Positions 26,095 to 34,492 of a stretch of 64,000 nt of DNA are shown in pieces. Origin of the DNA: Bacillus cereus G9842 (GTDB lineage: Bacteria; Bacillota; Bacilli; Bacillales; Bacillaceae_G). The DNA lies in the NCBI RefSeq assembly GCF_000021305.1, contig NC_011772.1:1960001-2024000 (forward strand), in the 5' to 3' direction. Position 1 is the first letter of the stretch; every line of letters begins with the position of its first letter. The position numbers were made by a program, and so were the translations under genes. The notes under the pieces were generated by a model. That model searched no databases. It was not told the origin of the DNA and worked only from the letters and a program-made list of their open reading frames with translations.

Positions 26095-26247
26095 CCCGCT
26101 TTAATGGGCAGTAAGACCCCCACCTCAAAATGCAGCGAAAGCAAAGAAGTTAGGTGGGGGATCAACTGCCCATAAAAGTCCGATTGGTTCAACTAATAAT
26201 CAGTGGGGGATGGAGAAACCCCCCCACTGATTAAAGTTTCACTTTAT
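26090..26247 (+). repeat. bcr1-like small structured repeat, copy 1
   Basis: A 148-bp element lies between two TTTAT direct repeats (26090-26094 and 26243-26247). It contains a long dyad (GGGCAGT...ACTGCCC enclosing ACCCCCACCT...AGGTGGGGG) and a second strong hairpin (AATCAGTGGGGG...CCCCCCCACTGATT). A related copy lies at 29834-29968 on the other strand. Size and TTTAT flanks agree with what is known of the B. cereus-group bcr1 element. Naming it bcr1 rests on memory of that family. From 26248 to 26394 I see nothing else. Confidence 0.7.
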
Positions 26248-26394
26248 CTGTCTAAATTTAGTTTGAATGCATACCATTTTTTAGTTAGAGTCCTCGCTCC
26301 TCAAGTAGTTTCTTCATAATAACGGTGTGAAGTTTTTGTGTAATCGGCTTTTATTGCTAAGTTACAACTATTTCCTCTTATAGAGTACTTCTTA

Positions 26395-27180
26395 TTATCG
26401 ATACATCGTCCACATTCCAATGTCTTTAAATCCTAGTCGTTTATAAATTCGTCCAGCAGCTGGATTGTTATAAAATAAACAAAGTGTTCGGCCTTCTTTC
26501 GTAAAGTCTTGGATCATTTTTTGTAATATGAGTGAAGCGTAGCCATTTCCGCGATAATTCGGGTGTGTACATACACCAACTACCATAGCGGATAATGAAT
26601 TTTCAGCGGAAGTAGAGGCGGATGCGATGATCACGCCATCTTTTTCAATATAGTATGTGCGTCCTGTATTTGTTTTGATAGTCTGACTTAATATTTTCTC
26701 TGATTCATTGGTAGTCGGAAATTCAGCGATGTCACTTCGTAATTTCATAATTCGTTCTATATCATCGAGTGAGGCAAGTTTAATTGTTTCATGAATTGGT
26801 GTGCTAGGTAAGTTGTTGTCATTTAGACATTCGCAAAAATACATTTCATTTTTAGTACCTAGTTGTATATTTGAAGCAGTTTCAAATTGTTCTACGATAG
26901 TCGACTTACCAGAGAGTTTAAGTGGCTTATATGCGGAAAGAAGTGCCTCATAATCAGTGGTAATAAATTCTTCTTTACTATAGGGTATAAATGAATCGTG
27001 GAATCGGAGTAGAATTGATTTTAATGTTCCATTCTCTTTAAATACTCCCCATAATTCTTGAAAATCTGTGTCATAACCGAAAGCTTCAATATCTCCAATA
27101 ATAAACAAGTTAAGGGCTGCTTCTTCTTTTAGATAAGCGAATACTTGTTCATGATCTTTCTTTGTTAATTTTCGCATCAT
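26395..27180 (-). CDS. GNAT family N-acetyltransferase (two-domain)
   Basis: A 261-aa protein. The N-terminal half (LNLFIIGDIEAFGYDTDFQELWGVF) is a degenerate GNAT-like domain. The C-terminal half has the active pattern VVGVCTHPNYRGNGYASLILQKMI with LFYNNPAAGRIYKRLGFKDIG. Such two-lobed GNATs are common in Bacillus. The ATG at 27180 has AAAGAGG upstream, and a second ATG follows immediately. The gene is alone on its strand here. The substrate is unknown. Confidence 0.87.
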   Translation of the reverse strand: MMRKLTKKDHEQVFAYLKEEAALNLFIIGDIEAFGYDTDFQELWGVFKENGTLKSILLRFHDSFIPYSKEEFITTDYEALLSAYKPLKLSGKSTIVEQFETASNIQLGTKNEMYFCECLNDNNLPSTPIHETIKLASLDDIERIMKLRSDIAEFPTTNESEKILSQTIKTNTGRTYYIEKDGVIIASASTSAENSLSAMVVGVCTHPNYRGNGYASLILQKMIQDFTKEGRTLCLFYNNPAAGRIYKRLGFKDIGMWTMYR

Positions 27181-27311
27181 AACGAATCGACCTCTTTTTT
27201 ATTTTTCTAAATATTACAACTTAAGTTTTTTGAAATCAATATAAAATTTTATGTTTAGTTCACAAACTTTCGGAAAAACTAGGAAAGATATGACAAAGGA
27301 GGTTATGAACG

Positions 27312-27737
27312 GTGGATCATCCAATTCAAGGGTTAATGAAAGCAGCAATGGAAAATTTAAAAGAAATGGTTGATGTAAATACGATTGTTGGAGAGCCTGT
27401 TCAAACGGCTGACGGTGGTGTGGTGTTAACGGTTTCTAAAGTAGCGTTCGGTTTTGGAGCAGGAGGTTCTGATTTCCAAACGAATGATGGACAAAGAGCG
27501 AACGGTAACGCTGCATTTGGTGGCGGTAGCGCGGGTGGTGTTTCGATTACACCAGTAGCATTTCTTGTGGTGAATAAAGATGGAGTAAATATTCTTCATT
27601 TACAAAATGCGACACATTTAGCAGAAAAAATGATTGAATTAGCTCCGCAAACAATTGATAAAATTCAATCGATGTTCCAAAAAGAAGAAAAGAAAGAGGG
27701 AAATCATCATCCTCAAAACCCTGATGAAATCCTTTAA
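27312..27737 (+). CDS. gerW: Spore germination protein GerW (YtfJ)
   Basis: A 141-aa protein with the YtfJ pattern: VDVNTIVGEPVQTADGGVVLTVSKVAFGFGAGGSDF, a Gly-rich loop (GNAAFGGGSAGGVSITPVAFLVV), then a C-terminal amphipathic tail. In B. subtilis, GerW is a forespore protein needed for the L-alanine germination response. GTG start with AAAGGAGG upstream. A strong terminator follows. The presence of this gene marks the organism as a spore former. Confidence 0.92.
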   Translation: MDHPIQGLMKAAMENLKEMVDVNTIVGEPVQTADGGVVLTVSKVAFGFGAGGSDFQTNDGQRANGNAAFGGGSAGGVSITPVAFLVVNKDGVNILHLQNATHLAEKMIELAPQTIDKIQSMFQKEEKKEGNHHPQNPDEIL

Positions 27738-27767
27738 AAACGCCTGCTTATGAGCAGGCGTTTTTTC
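27736..27767 (+). terminator. Terminator after gerW
   Basis: Arms AAAAACGCCTGC and GCAGGCGTTTTTT around a short loop, right after the stop codon. Confidence 0.92.
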
Positions 27768-27846
27768 TTGTAATCACTATGTAATAAAACACATGAAATT
27801 GTAAATAGTTTTTGAAGTTTTTTCTATGTTTCTAAAATTTTTCATG

Positions 27847-27852
27847 TTAAAA
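27847..27852 (+). promoter_or_regulatory. Extended -10 promoter element
   Basis: TG at 27844-27845, then TAAAAT at 27847-27852, forms an extended -10 box. It lies inside a possible longer reading of the next gene, which supports the shorter start at 27898. Confidence 0.4.
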
Positions 27853-27897
27853 TATGCTATAGAATTGAAACATATAAAACGAAGGTGGCTAGGTGCT

Positions 27898-28674
27898 TTG
27901 TCTGGAGGATCTGACCAAGTAAAGAATATGATATATATTAATGGTAATCGTCGAGGTCATTGTTTTATTACATCAGGAATTACGTTTAAAGAGTTTGCGA
28001 GTAACATCCCTTCACCGCTTCATCAAGTGTTGCTTTTGAAGCACAACTTTGAATGGACGGATTTTCATTATCATACTTTATTTGAATATGTTGAGGAAGA
28101 AAATATACATAAGTTAATTCAAGCAGAGATTGATGAATTTGATGAATTTTGTTGGGTAGATTTTGATGATGCAAGCGATTTAGATGAATTAGAGCCGAAA
28201 GAAATTGCAGAATTATTATATTTGGCTCACAAAAAAGAACCACTTGCAAGAACATTCTTTCCGCTGTTGAAAAATCGATTTGTTTATTTTTCACATGATG
28301 ACGGATGGTACAACAAAGTGTATTATCGTAGAATTGCTGATTTTGTAGGAATGTTAAGTAAAGTCATTCCGTATAAACTCGGTGCTTTCGGTAAGAAACG
28401 TTTTTCTTTCTTCCAAAAATCAAAAATTTTCCCAGCAATTTCAAAAGAATTGATCATGGGGCTGATTCCACTAATGGAAGATGGTCTTTACATAGATCTA
28501 GCAGGGAAGATTGAGTCAAGAAGAGGTCTTGAAATTCCGGTATATGTAGTTGGTTCGTATGAAAGTACGGATGAGGTGTTAGATAATATCGATGAATTGA
28601 AAGAGGAAGCAACAGAAACAGGTTGGCTCATTTTTGATAAGAAAGAACAAGAGTGGCAATGGGTTGTTGACTAA
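27898..28674 (+). CDS. Conserved protein of unknown function
   Basis: A 258-aa soluble protein with no recognised domain. It opens with SGGSDQVKNMIYINGNRRGHCFITSG, has an acidic stretch (IDEFDEFCWVDFDDASDLDELEPKEIAELL) and ends with WLIFDKKEQEWQWVVD. I chose the TTG at 27898 because AAGGTGG lies 8-9 bases upstream and an extended -10 promoter at 27847 would leave earlier starts untranscribed; a start at ATG 27826 or 27928 is possible. A hairpin follows the stop. Confidence 0.65.
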   Translation: MSGGSDQVKNMIYINGNRRGHCFITSGITFKEFASNIPSPLHQVLLLKHNFEWTDFHYHTLFEYVEEENIHKLIQAEIDEFDEFCWVDFDDASDLDELEPKEIAELLYLAHKKEPLARTFFPLLKNRFVYFSHDDGWYNKVYYRRIADFVGMLSKVIPYKLGAFGKKRFSFFQKSKIFPAISKELIMGLIPLMEDGLYIDLAGKIESRRGLEIPVYVVGSYESTDEVLDNIDELKEEATETGWLIFDKKEQEWQWVVD

Positions 28675-28706
28675 GAAAACTTGGCGTATGAAGTCAAGTT
28701 TTCTTG
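28675..28706 (+). terminator. Hairpin between two hypothetical genes
   Basis: Arms GAAAACTTG (28675-28683) and CAAGTTTTC (28695-28703) are followed by a T-rich stretch, right after the stop of the previous gene. Confidence 0.6.
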
Positions 28707-28725
28707 TCATTTGAAAGGAGTACAA

Positions 28726-29046
28726 ATGAAGAAATATTATACAATTGTGGGTATTATAAGTATTATTCTCGTGGCAATATTACTTATAACTTGTCCGAAA
28801 GAATCAGATTTTAAAGTGTATGTAGAGGATAAGTATGCGTTGAATTGTAATGAGAGTAGTTTTGAATGCACGCAAAATGTAGATGGTAAAAAAGAAAAAC
28901 TACAATTTGAAAGTACAGATGCACGAAATGGTGTATTCTTTATGACTGTAAAGCAAACATTTAAAACAGAAGCTGGTGTTTCAAAAGAATATAGCGGAGT
29001 AGGAATGTTTGGTACATTTCTTTTTGTTTCAGAGAAGACTTTCTAG
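28726..29046 (+). CDS. Small membrane-anchored protein, unknown
   Basis: A 106-aa protein with one N-terminal membrane helix (residues 5-23, TIVGIISIILVAILLIT), followed by CPKESDFKVYVEDKYALNC. The soluble extracytoplasmic part shows a beta-strand pattern ending FGTFLFVSEKTF. I chose the ATG at 28726 because AAAGGAG lies just upstream; the in-frame ATG 15 codons earlier lies inside the preceding hairpin. No function is recognised. Confidence 0.7.
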   Translation: MKKYYTIVGIISIILVAILLITCPKESDFKVYVEDKYALNCNESSFECTQNVDGKKEKLQFESTDARNGVFFMTVKQTFKTEAGVSKEYSGVGMFGTFLFVSEKTF

Positions 29047-29067
29047 TAATAGAAGGTCTTTTTTTTA
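29033..29067 (+). terminator. Terminator overlapping the end of the small membrane protein gene
   Basis: Arms AGACTTTCT and AGAAGGTCT (one wobble pair), followed by a run of T. The left arm overlaps the last codons of the gene. Confidence 0.75.
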
Positions 29068-29115
29068 TGCTTATGTTCATATAGATGAAGTAAGACAAGC
29101 ATAGGAGGGATAGCG

Positions 29116-29328
29116 ATGAAGAACACATGTATCGTTTGCGGTGGTGAGGAGTTTTTTTCCTCAACGTTATATGCACGTACGAAACAAGATTGGGCATATG
29201 CACCAAACATGTATCGATTTGAAAAAGTATTTATTGAGCATCGAGATGAAGAAAATTATCCAGTGTTTCAAGAAATTACAGCGAAACATTGTTGTGGATG
29301 CGGTCATATTATGTTGTATCATGAATGA
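29116..29328 (+). CDS. Small zinc-ribbon-like protein
   Basis: A 70-aa protein with two cysteine pairs, CIVCGG at residues 5-10 and HCCGCGH near the C-terminus. The pairs are spaced by an aromatic-rich stretch and probably bind zinc. AGGAGGG precedes the ATG. It is a single-gene unit with a terminator. The function is unknown. Confidence 0.75.
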   Translation: MKNTCIVCGGEEFFSSTLYARTKQDWAYAPNMYRFEKVFIEHRDEENYPVFQEITAKHCCGCGHIMLYHE

Positions 29329-29360
29329 ACACACCAAGTATAACTTGGTGTGTTTTTTTA
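29327..29360. terminator. Terminator between convergent genes
   Basis: Arms AACACACCAAG and CTTGGTGTGTT, followed by T7. It serves the + gene; the opposite strand is less T-rich. Confidence 0.88.
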
Positions 29361-29696
29361 AAACGCTGACAAAGCAAGCGGATAAAGTAAAGTAAATAAA
29401 ACAGAAAAACTACCAAAGCCAATTGCTGTATATCCAAGTGTTCTTGCTCCGAAATTGACAGCTAATAGGCCAACTAAAATTGCTAGGGAGCCGAGCGTAA
29501 CGGGATAAAAAGCAATGGAGAATAACGAAAGAAATAAGGCGACATAGCCTACCATTGTGCCGGTATTTGTACCTTCTATCTCATTTGCAATTTCTTTACG
29601 CTTATGTCTAATTGGAATGCCAGCTGGTGATATTTCAGCAGCATACTCTTCGTTTTTTTCACCACTTTTAAAATGATGATTTCTCTTTCTTCGCAT
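29358..29696 (-). CDS. Small DUF4190-like membrane protein
   Basis: A 112-aa protein: a basic cytoplasmic N-terminus (residues 1-45) and two or three membrane helices (VGYVALFLSLFSIAFYPVTLGSLAILVGLLAVNFG, then a second hydrophobic stretch to the end). The spacing recalls DUF4190-type small membrane proteins, but that is not certain. I chose the ATG at 29696 because GAGAGGG lies 6 bases upstream; an ATG 2 codons earlier overlaps that site. Confidence 0.7.
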   Translation of the reverse strand: MRRKRNHHFKSGEKNEEYAAEISPAGIPIRHKRKEIANEIEGTNTGTMVGYVALFLSLFSIAFYPVTLGSLAILVGLLAVNFGARTLGYTAIGFGSFSVLFTLLYPLALSAF

Positions 29697-29833
29697 GTAC
29701 ATCCCTCTCTTTCAATTGGGTGTATCTATAGTATCTTTCAAAATGAGAAGAGCATGAGTATGAGTTAAACCCAAGTAAAGCAAAAATTGGAGAATACGCA
29801 TTCCATCGTTAACATATCCATCTCCTATTGAAG

Positions 29834-29968
29834 ATAAAGTGTGGAATTTTTTCCACTAGGACTGATTATCAGCCAGCGACAATTGGATTTTTATGAGCAA
29901 TTCTCTCCCATTAACTGGTCCGCATCCATTGAATTTTGGGGTAGGTGTCTTACTGCAAGCGGGATAAA
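29834..29968 (-). repeat. bcr1-like repeat, copy 2 (reverse orientation)
   Basis: On the minus strand the element runs from TTTAT (29968-29964) to TTTAT (29838-29834), with 125 bp between. It shares with copy 1 the blocks CCCGCTT, GCAGTAAGAC, CAAAAT, CTCATAAAA-TCC and ATAATCAGT. The terminal hairpin (GTGGAA...TTCCAC) takes the place of the GTGGGGG...CCCCCAC hairpin of copy 1, so the structure is kept while the bases differ. The remaining parts of the 29697-30031 gap hold nothing I can name apart from the RBS of the next gene. Confidence 0.65.
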
Positions 29969-30031
29969 ACAGGAATTTTGGAAAATGATGTAGAATGAAA
30001 TGAATGATAATACGTGAAGGTAGGGGAATGT

Positions 30032-30712
30032 ATGACAACATTTAATTGGCATGAATCAGCAGAGAAGAAATGGGATAGTAGTGCGGAGTTTTGGAATCAA
30101 AATAGTCAGGAAATGTGGGATAGCGGGAGTAGGAGCACAATTATTCCGTTTTTTGAACAATACGTGAAGAAAGAAGCACAAGTGCTCGATGTTGGTTGTG
30201 GTGATGGGTACGGTACATATAAATTAAGTCGCGCAGGCTATAAAGCAGTGGGAGTAGATTTATCGGAAGTGATGATTCAAAAAGGTAAGGAGCGCGGAGA
30301 AGGACCAAATTTATCTTTTATAAAAGGAGATCTTTCTGCATTACCATTTGAAAATGAGCAATTTGAATCAATTATGGCAATTAATTCTTTAGAATGGACG
30401 GAAGAGCCATTACGAGCGTTAAATGAAATAAAGCGTGTGTTAAAGAAAGATGGATATGCATGTATTGCAATTTTAGGACCGACAGCAAAGCCACGAGAGA
30501 ACAGTTATCCTCGCTTGTATGGAAAAGACGTTGTTTGTAATACGATGATGCCTTGGGAATTTGAACAGTTAGCGAAAGAACAAGGTTTTGAAGTTGTAGA
30601 TGGCATCGGCGTATATAAGCGCGGAGTAAATGAGAAGATGCTAGGTCAACTACCTACAGAGTTACAACAATCGTTAACATTCTTATGGGTATTTATGTTA
30701 AAAAACGTATAA
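30032..30712 (+). CDS. Class I SAM-dependent methyltransferase
   Basis: A 226-aa methyltransferase. SAM-binding motif I is VLDVGCGDGYGTYKL (about residue 50), motif II VGVDLSEVMI, and post-motif LPFENEQFESIMAINSLEWTEEP. The start at 30032 follows AGGGG; an in-frame ATG 6 codons upstream is less likely. The family (Methyltransf_11/25 type) modifies small molecules or proteins, and the substrate is unknown. The next gene, fhs, starts about 95 bases after it and may have its own control. Confidence 0.88.
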   Translation: MTTFNWHESAEKKWDSSAEFWNQNSQEMWDSGSRSTIIPFFEQYVKKEAQVLDVGCGDGYGTYKLSRAGYKAVGVDLSEVMIQKGKERGEGPNLSFIKGDLSALPFENEQFESIMAINSLEWTEEPLRALNEIKRVLKKDGYACIAILGPTAKPRENSYPRLYGKDVVCNTMMPWEFEQLAKEQGFEVVDGIGVYKRGVNEKMLGQLPTELQQSLTFLWVFMLKNV

Positions 30713-30806
30713 AGAAATGAAAGAATTTTTAGGAGGTAAATAAGTGCAGAAAATACAAAAAACTGATACAATATCATCAGAACCAATTAAAGGGGGACTA
30801 GGGTAT

Positions 30807-32495
30807 ATGACAACTACTACAACAGTGAAATCCGATATTGAAATCGCACAAGAAGCGAGTATGAAGAAGATTCAAGAAATTGCAGCTGATTTAAATATTT
30901 TAGAAGATGAATTAGAGCCATACGGGCATTATAAAGGTAAGTTATCTCTTGATATTTTTAAGCGCTTACAAGATGAGAAAGACGGTAAAGTTGTTTTAGT
31001 AACAGCGATTAACCCAACTCCAGCTGGAGAAGGTAAATCAACAGTAACAGTTGGTTTAGGTCAAGCTTTTAATAAAATTGGTAAGAAAACAGTAATTGCA
31101 CTTCGTGAACCATCTCTTGGACCAACGATGGGATTAAAAGGTGGAGCAGCAGGTGGCGGTTTTTCACAAGTCGTACCAATGGAAGACATTAACCTTCACT
31201 TTACTGGAGATATCCATGCGATCACAACTGCCAATAACGCATTAGCAGCGTTTATTGATAATCATATCCAACAAGGAAACACACTTGGAATTGATACGCG
31301 TAAAATCGTTTGGAAACGCTGTGTTGACTTAAATGATCGTGCCCTTCGTAATGTAGTAATTGGTCTTGGTGGACCTGTACAAGGTGTACCACGTGAAGAC
31401 GGTTTTGACATTACAGTAGCATCTGAAATTATGGCCGTGTTCTGCCTTGCAACAGATATTCAAGACTTAAAAGCACGTCTATCTCGCATCGTAGTTGCTT
31501 ATAACTTTGCAAATCAACCTGTAACGGTTAAAGATTTAGGTGTAGAAGGTGCGTTAACGCTATTATTAAAAGACGCATTAAAGCCAAACTTAGTACAAAC
31601 GTTAGAAAATACACCAGCTATTATTCATGGTGGACCATTTGCGAATATTGCTCACGGTTGTAACAGTGTTATCGCTACGACAATGGCAGCAAAATTAGGT
31701 GATTATGTTATTACAGAAGCTGGATTCGGTGCTGATTTAGGCGCTGAAAAGTTTTTAGATATTAAAGCCCGTGCAGCTGGTATTAAACCAGAAGCAGTTG
31801 TTATTGTTGCGACTATTCGTGCGCTTAAAATGCATGGCGGCGTTGCAAAAGATCAATTAAAAGAAGAAAATGTAGATGCATTAGCAAAAGGTATGGAAAA
31901 CTTACAGAAGCATGTTGAAACAATTCAAAGCTTCGGTGTGCCTTTCGTAATTGCAATTAATAAATTCATTACAGATACAGATGCAGAAGTTACATACTTA
32001 CAAGAGTGGTGTAATGAGCGTGGCTATGCAGTATCCTTAACAGAAGTTTGGGAGAAAGGTGGCCAAGGCGGAGTTGATCTTGCTGAAAAAGTACTAAAAG
32101 AAATCGAAAAAGGTGAAAACAACTACGCACCACTTTATGAATTAGAATTACCCTTAGAAGAAAAAATTCGTACAATTGCTCAAAAAGTATATGGCGCAAA
32201 AGATATTGAATTTGCTCCGAAAGCACGTAAGCAATTAGCTCAATATGAAGGAGAAGGTTGGAGTAACCTACCAGTTTGTATGGCGAAAACTCAATACTCT
32301 CTTTCTGACGATGCAACAAAATTAGGTCGTCCATCTGACTTTATCGTTACAATTCGTGAGTTAAAACCATCTATCGGTGCAGGCTTTATCGTTGCGTTAA
32401 CAGGTACAATGTTAACAATGCCAGGTCTTCCAAAACAACCAGCAGCACTTCAAATGGATGTAAATGAAGATGGAAAAGCAGTAGGTTTATTCTAA
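30807..32495 (+). CDS. fhs: Formate-tetrahydrofolate ligase
   Basis: A 562-aa enzyme that makes 10-formyl-tetrahydrofolate from formate, THF and ATP. The family P-loop [17 protein letters not shown] and the signature [35 protein letters not shown] are visible. It feeds one-carbon units to purine and fMet-tRNA synthesis. The ATG at 30807 gives the normal family length and has AAGGGGG upstream. An in-frame GTG at 30744 also has a perfect GGAGG site and would add 21 residues. A hairpin terminator follows. Confidence 0.97.
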   Translation: MTTTTTVKSDIEIAQEASMKKIQEIAADLNILEDELEPYGHYKGKLSLDIFKRLQDEKDGKVVLVTAINPTPAGEGKSTVTVGLGQAFNKIGKKTVIALREPSLGPTMGLKGGAAGGGFSQVVPMEDINLHFTGDIHAITTANNALAAFIDNHIQQGNTLGIDTRKIVWKRCVDLNDRALRNVVIGLGGPVQGVPREDGFDITVASEIMAVFCLATDIQDLKARLSRIVVAYNFANQPVTVKDLGVEGALTLLLKDALKPNLVQTLENTPAIIHGGPFANIAHGCNSVIATTMAAKLGDYVITEAGFGADLGAEKFLDIKARAAGIKPEAVVIVATIRALKMHGGVAKDQLKEENVDALAKGMENLQKHVETIQSFGVPFVIAINKFITDTDAEVTYLQEWCNERGYAVSLTEVWEKGGQGGVDLAEKVLKEIEKGENNYAPLYELELPLEEKIRTIAQKVYGAKDIEFAPKARKQLAQYEGEGWSNLPVCMAKTQYSLSDDATKLGRPSDFIVTIRELKPSIGAGFIVALTGTMLTMPGLPKQPAALQMDVNEDGKAVGLF

Positions 32496-32542
32496 AAGGT
32501 TGTAATTCATCTCGTTTATCTGTAAACTATATATACATCAAG

Positions 32543-32576
32543 TGGCGCCTTTCCATCGAAAGGCGCCTGTTTTTTG
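32543..32576 (+). terminator. Terminator after fhs
   Basis: Arms GGCGCCTTTC and GAAAGGCGCC around CATC, then a T-run that runs up to the ribosome binding site of the next gene. Confidence 0.92.
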
Positions 32577-32585
32577 GAGGAAATT

Positions 32586-33113
32586 ATGTTTGATCCAACT
32601 GCTTTTGACAATTTAAAAGTAATCGTAGAAGGTGCTGTGTATGATTTTGATCTACATGGAGATATTCTTGTAACAGATCGAAAAGATATGATGAACCTTG
32701 CTTCATTAAGTCGTATATATCATATCTCATTTCAATTAACAGAACCGTTTGAACCATTAGTAGAAGCAACATTTTCATTATCTGTGGATGCAAAGAACTT
32801 GTCTGGTGAAATACTAGAAGTGCCTCAGTTTACACCAGGTTGTGAAATGAAGCTAGCATTTTCATTCCCGTTAGAACAACCAGAAGTAGGATGCGAAGAA
32901 ATTGAAACTTTAATGCGTTCTATATGGGGAAAAGAAAGAATGATTATGCAGAAAGTTTCATACGAATATAATAAGCAAGCGATTTCATATCATAATAAGG
33001 TAGAGGTTCTATTTCAAAAAGCGATTACAGAAGACCATGTTGATGATTTAATAGCTGTTATTTCACACATGATAGAAACGGTGCGAACAATACAGCATTT
33101 TCTTCAAAAATAG
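32586..33113 (+). CDS. Conserved protein of unknown function
   Basis: A 175-aa soluble protein without a recognised domain. It opens with MFDPTAFDNLKVIVEGAVYDFDLHGDILVTDRKD, has a beta-rich middle and a helical C-terminus (VDDLIAVISHMIETVRTIQHFLQK). I chose the ATG at 32586 because GGAGG lies 5 bases upstream. It lies 19 bases before the helicase gene, so the two are probably cotranscribed. Confidence 0.75.
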   Translation: MFDPTAFDNLKVIVEGAVYDFDLHGDILVTDRKDMMNLASLSRIYHISFQLTEPFEPLVEATFSLSVDAKNLSGEILEVPQFTPGCEMKLAFSFPLEQPEVGCEEIETLMRSIWGKERMIMQKVSYEYNKQAISYHNKVEVLFQKAITEDHVDDLIAVISHMIETVRTIQHFLQK

Positions 33114-33132
33114 AGATAAAGGAGAAAAACAA

Positions 33133-34302
33133 ATGATAAAAGATATGCAACCATTTTTACAAGAAGCTTGGGAGAAGGCTGGTTTTAAAGAATTAACTGA
33201 AATTCAAAAACAAGCGATTCCAACTATTTTAGAAGGACAAGACGTTATAGCTGAATCTCCAACTGGAACAGGAAAAACATTAGCGTACTTATTACCCCTT
33301 TTACATAAAATTAATCCTGAAGTAAAACAGCCACAAGTTGTTGTTTTAGCACCAACACGTGAACTTGTCATGCAAATTCATGAAGAGGTTCAAAAGTTTA
33401 CAGCAGGAACTGAAATTTCAGGGGCATCTTTAATTGGTGGTGCAGATATTAAGCGCCAAGTTGAAAAATTAAAGAAACACCCGAGAGTAATTGTCGGTTC
33501 ACCAGGACGTATTTTAGAATTAATTCGAATGAAAAAGTTAAAGATGCATGAAGTAAAAACGATTGTATTTGATGAGTTTGATCAAATTGTAAAACAAAAG
33601 ATGATGGGCGCAGTACAAGATGTAATTAAATCTACAATGCGAGATCGTCAATTAGTATTCTTCTCGGCGACAATTACAAAAGCGGCAGAAGATGCTGCAC
33701 GCGATTTAGCAGTTGAACCACAATTAATGCGTATAACACGTGCAGAGTCAAAAAGCTTAGTTGAACATACGTATATCATTTGTGAGCGACGCGAAAAAAA
33801 TGATTACGTAAGAAGAATTATGCATATGGGCGATGTAAAAGCAGTTGCTTTCTTAAATGACCCATTCCGTTTAGATGAAATTACTCAGAAATTGCAATTC
33901 CGTAAAATGAAAGCAGCAGCTCTTCATGCAGAAGCAAGTAAGCAAGAGCGTGAAGCGACGATGCGTGCATTCCGTGGTGGGAAACTAGAGATTCTCCTTG
34001 CTACTGATATTGCAGCACGCGGTATCGATATTGATGATTTAACACATGTAATTCACTTAGAGTTACCAGACACAGTAGACCAATACATTCACCGCTCAGG
34101 ACGTACTGGACGTATGGGTAAAGAAGGAACAGTAGTTTCTCTTGTAACAGAACAAGAAGAACGTAAATTACTGCAATTTGCGAAAAAACTAGGCATCGTA
34201 TTTACGAAGCAAGAAATGTTCAACGGATCATTCGTAGAAACGAAACCGAAAGCACCAAAGAAAAAGAAACCAGCATTTACTGGGAAGAAAAAGCCTAGAT
34301 AA
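33133..34302 (+). CDS. DEAD-box RNA helicase (YfmL/DbpA-like)
   Basis: A 389-aa helicase with the Q motif (GFKELTEIQKQAIP), motif I SPTGTGKT, Ia PTRELVMQI, Ib GSPGRIL, II DEFD, III SAT, V ATDIAARGID and VI HRSGRTGRMG. Motif II reads DEFD where DEAD is usual. A Lys-rich tail (PKAPKKKKPAFTGKKKPR) probably binds RNA. Bacillus homologues of this size act in cold adaptation or ribosome assembly. It is probably cotranscribed with the small gene upstream. Confidence 0.93.
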   Translation: MIKDMQPFLQEAWEKAGFKELTEIQKQAIPTILEGQDVIAESPTGTGKTLAYLLPLLHKINPEVKQPQVVVLAPTRELVMQIHEEVQKFTAGTEISGASLIGGADIKRQVEKLKKHPRVIVGSPGRILELIRMKKLKMHEVKTIVFDEFDQIVKQKMMGAVQDVIKSTMRDRQLVFFSATITKAAEDAARDLAVEPQLMRITRAESKSLVEHTYIICERREKNDYVRRIMHMGDVKAVAFLNDPFRLDEITQKLQFRKMKAAALHAEASKQEREATMRAFRGGKLEILLATDIAARGIDIDDLTHVIHLELPDTVDQYIHRSGRTGRMGKEGTVVSLVTEQEERKLLQFAKKLGIVFTKQEMFNGSFVETKPKAPKKKKPAFTGKKKPR

Positions 34303-34310
34303 ATAATGGG

Positions 34311-34347
34311 GAAGGCGTAACTATTTGTAGTTACGTCTTTTTTTATT
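34311..34347 (+). terminator. Terminator after the DEAD-box helicase
   Basis: Arms GCGTAACTA and TAGTTACGT around TTTG, followed by a T-run. Confidence 0.85.
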
Positions 34348-34377
34348 TGCAATTGAATAATACAAGGAGGTTTATTA

Positions 34378-34464
34378 ATGGTTATTAAAATGTATCTATC
34401 ATCATTTTTTAAATCAACATATGTAAAAGGAAGTAATATAAAAAAAAGTCGAATATTAAATTGA
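34378..34464 (+). CDS. Candidate 28-residue small protein
   Basis: The ATG at 34378 is preceded by an ideal AAGGAGG at 34364-34370 with 7 bases of spacing. It gives 28 residues, with a basic, Ser-rich sequence (MVIKMYLSSFFKST start, KKSRILN end), before a TGA. It lies in the gap between a terminator and the sugar isomerase-like gene. The only support is the ribosome binding site. Confidence 0.4.
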   Translation: MVIKMYLSSFFKSTYVKGSNIKKSRILN

Positions 34465-34492
34465 TGCGAAATAATAAAAAGAAGGTACATAT

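Noticed and set aside
29703..29833. Possible second structured element upstream of the methyltransferase
   Set aside because: Beyond the bcr1-like copy at 29834-29968 I could not find arms or sequence blocks that pair or repeat.
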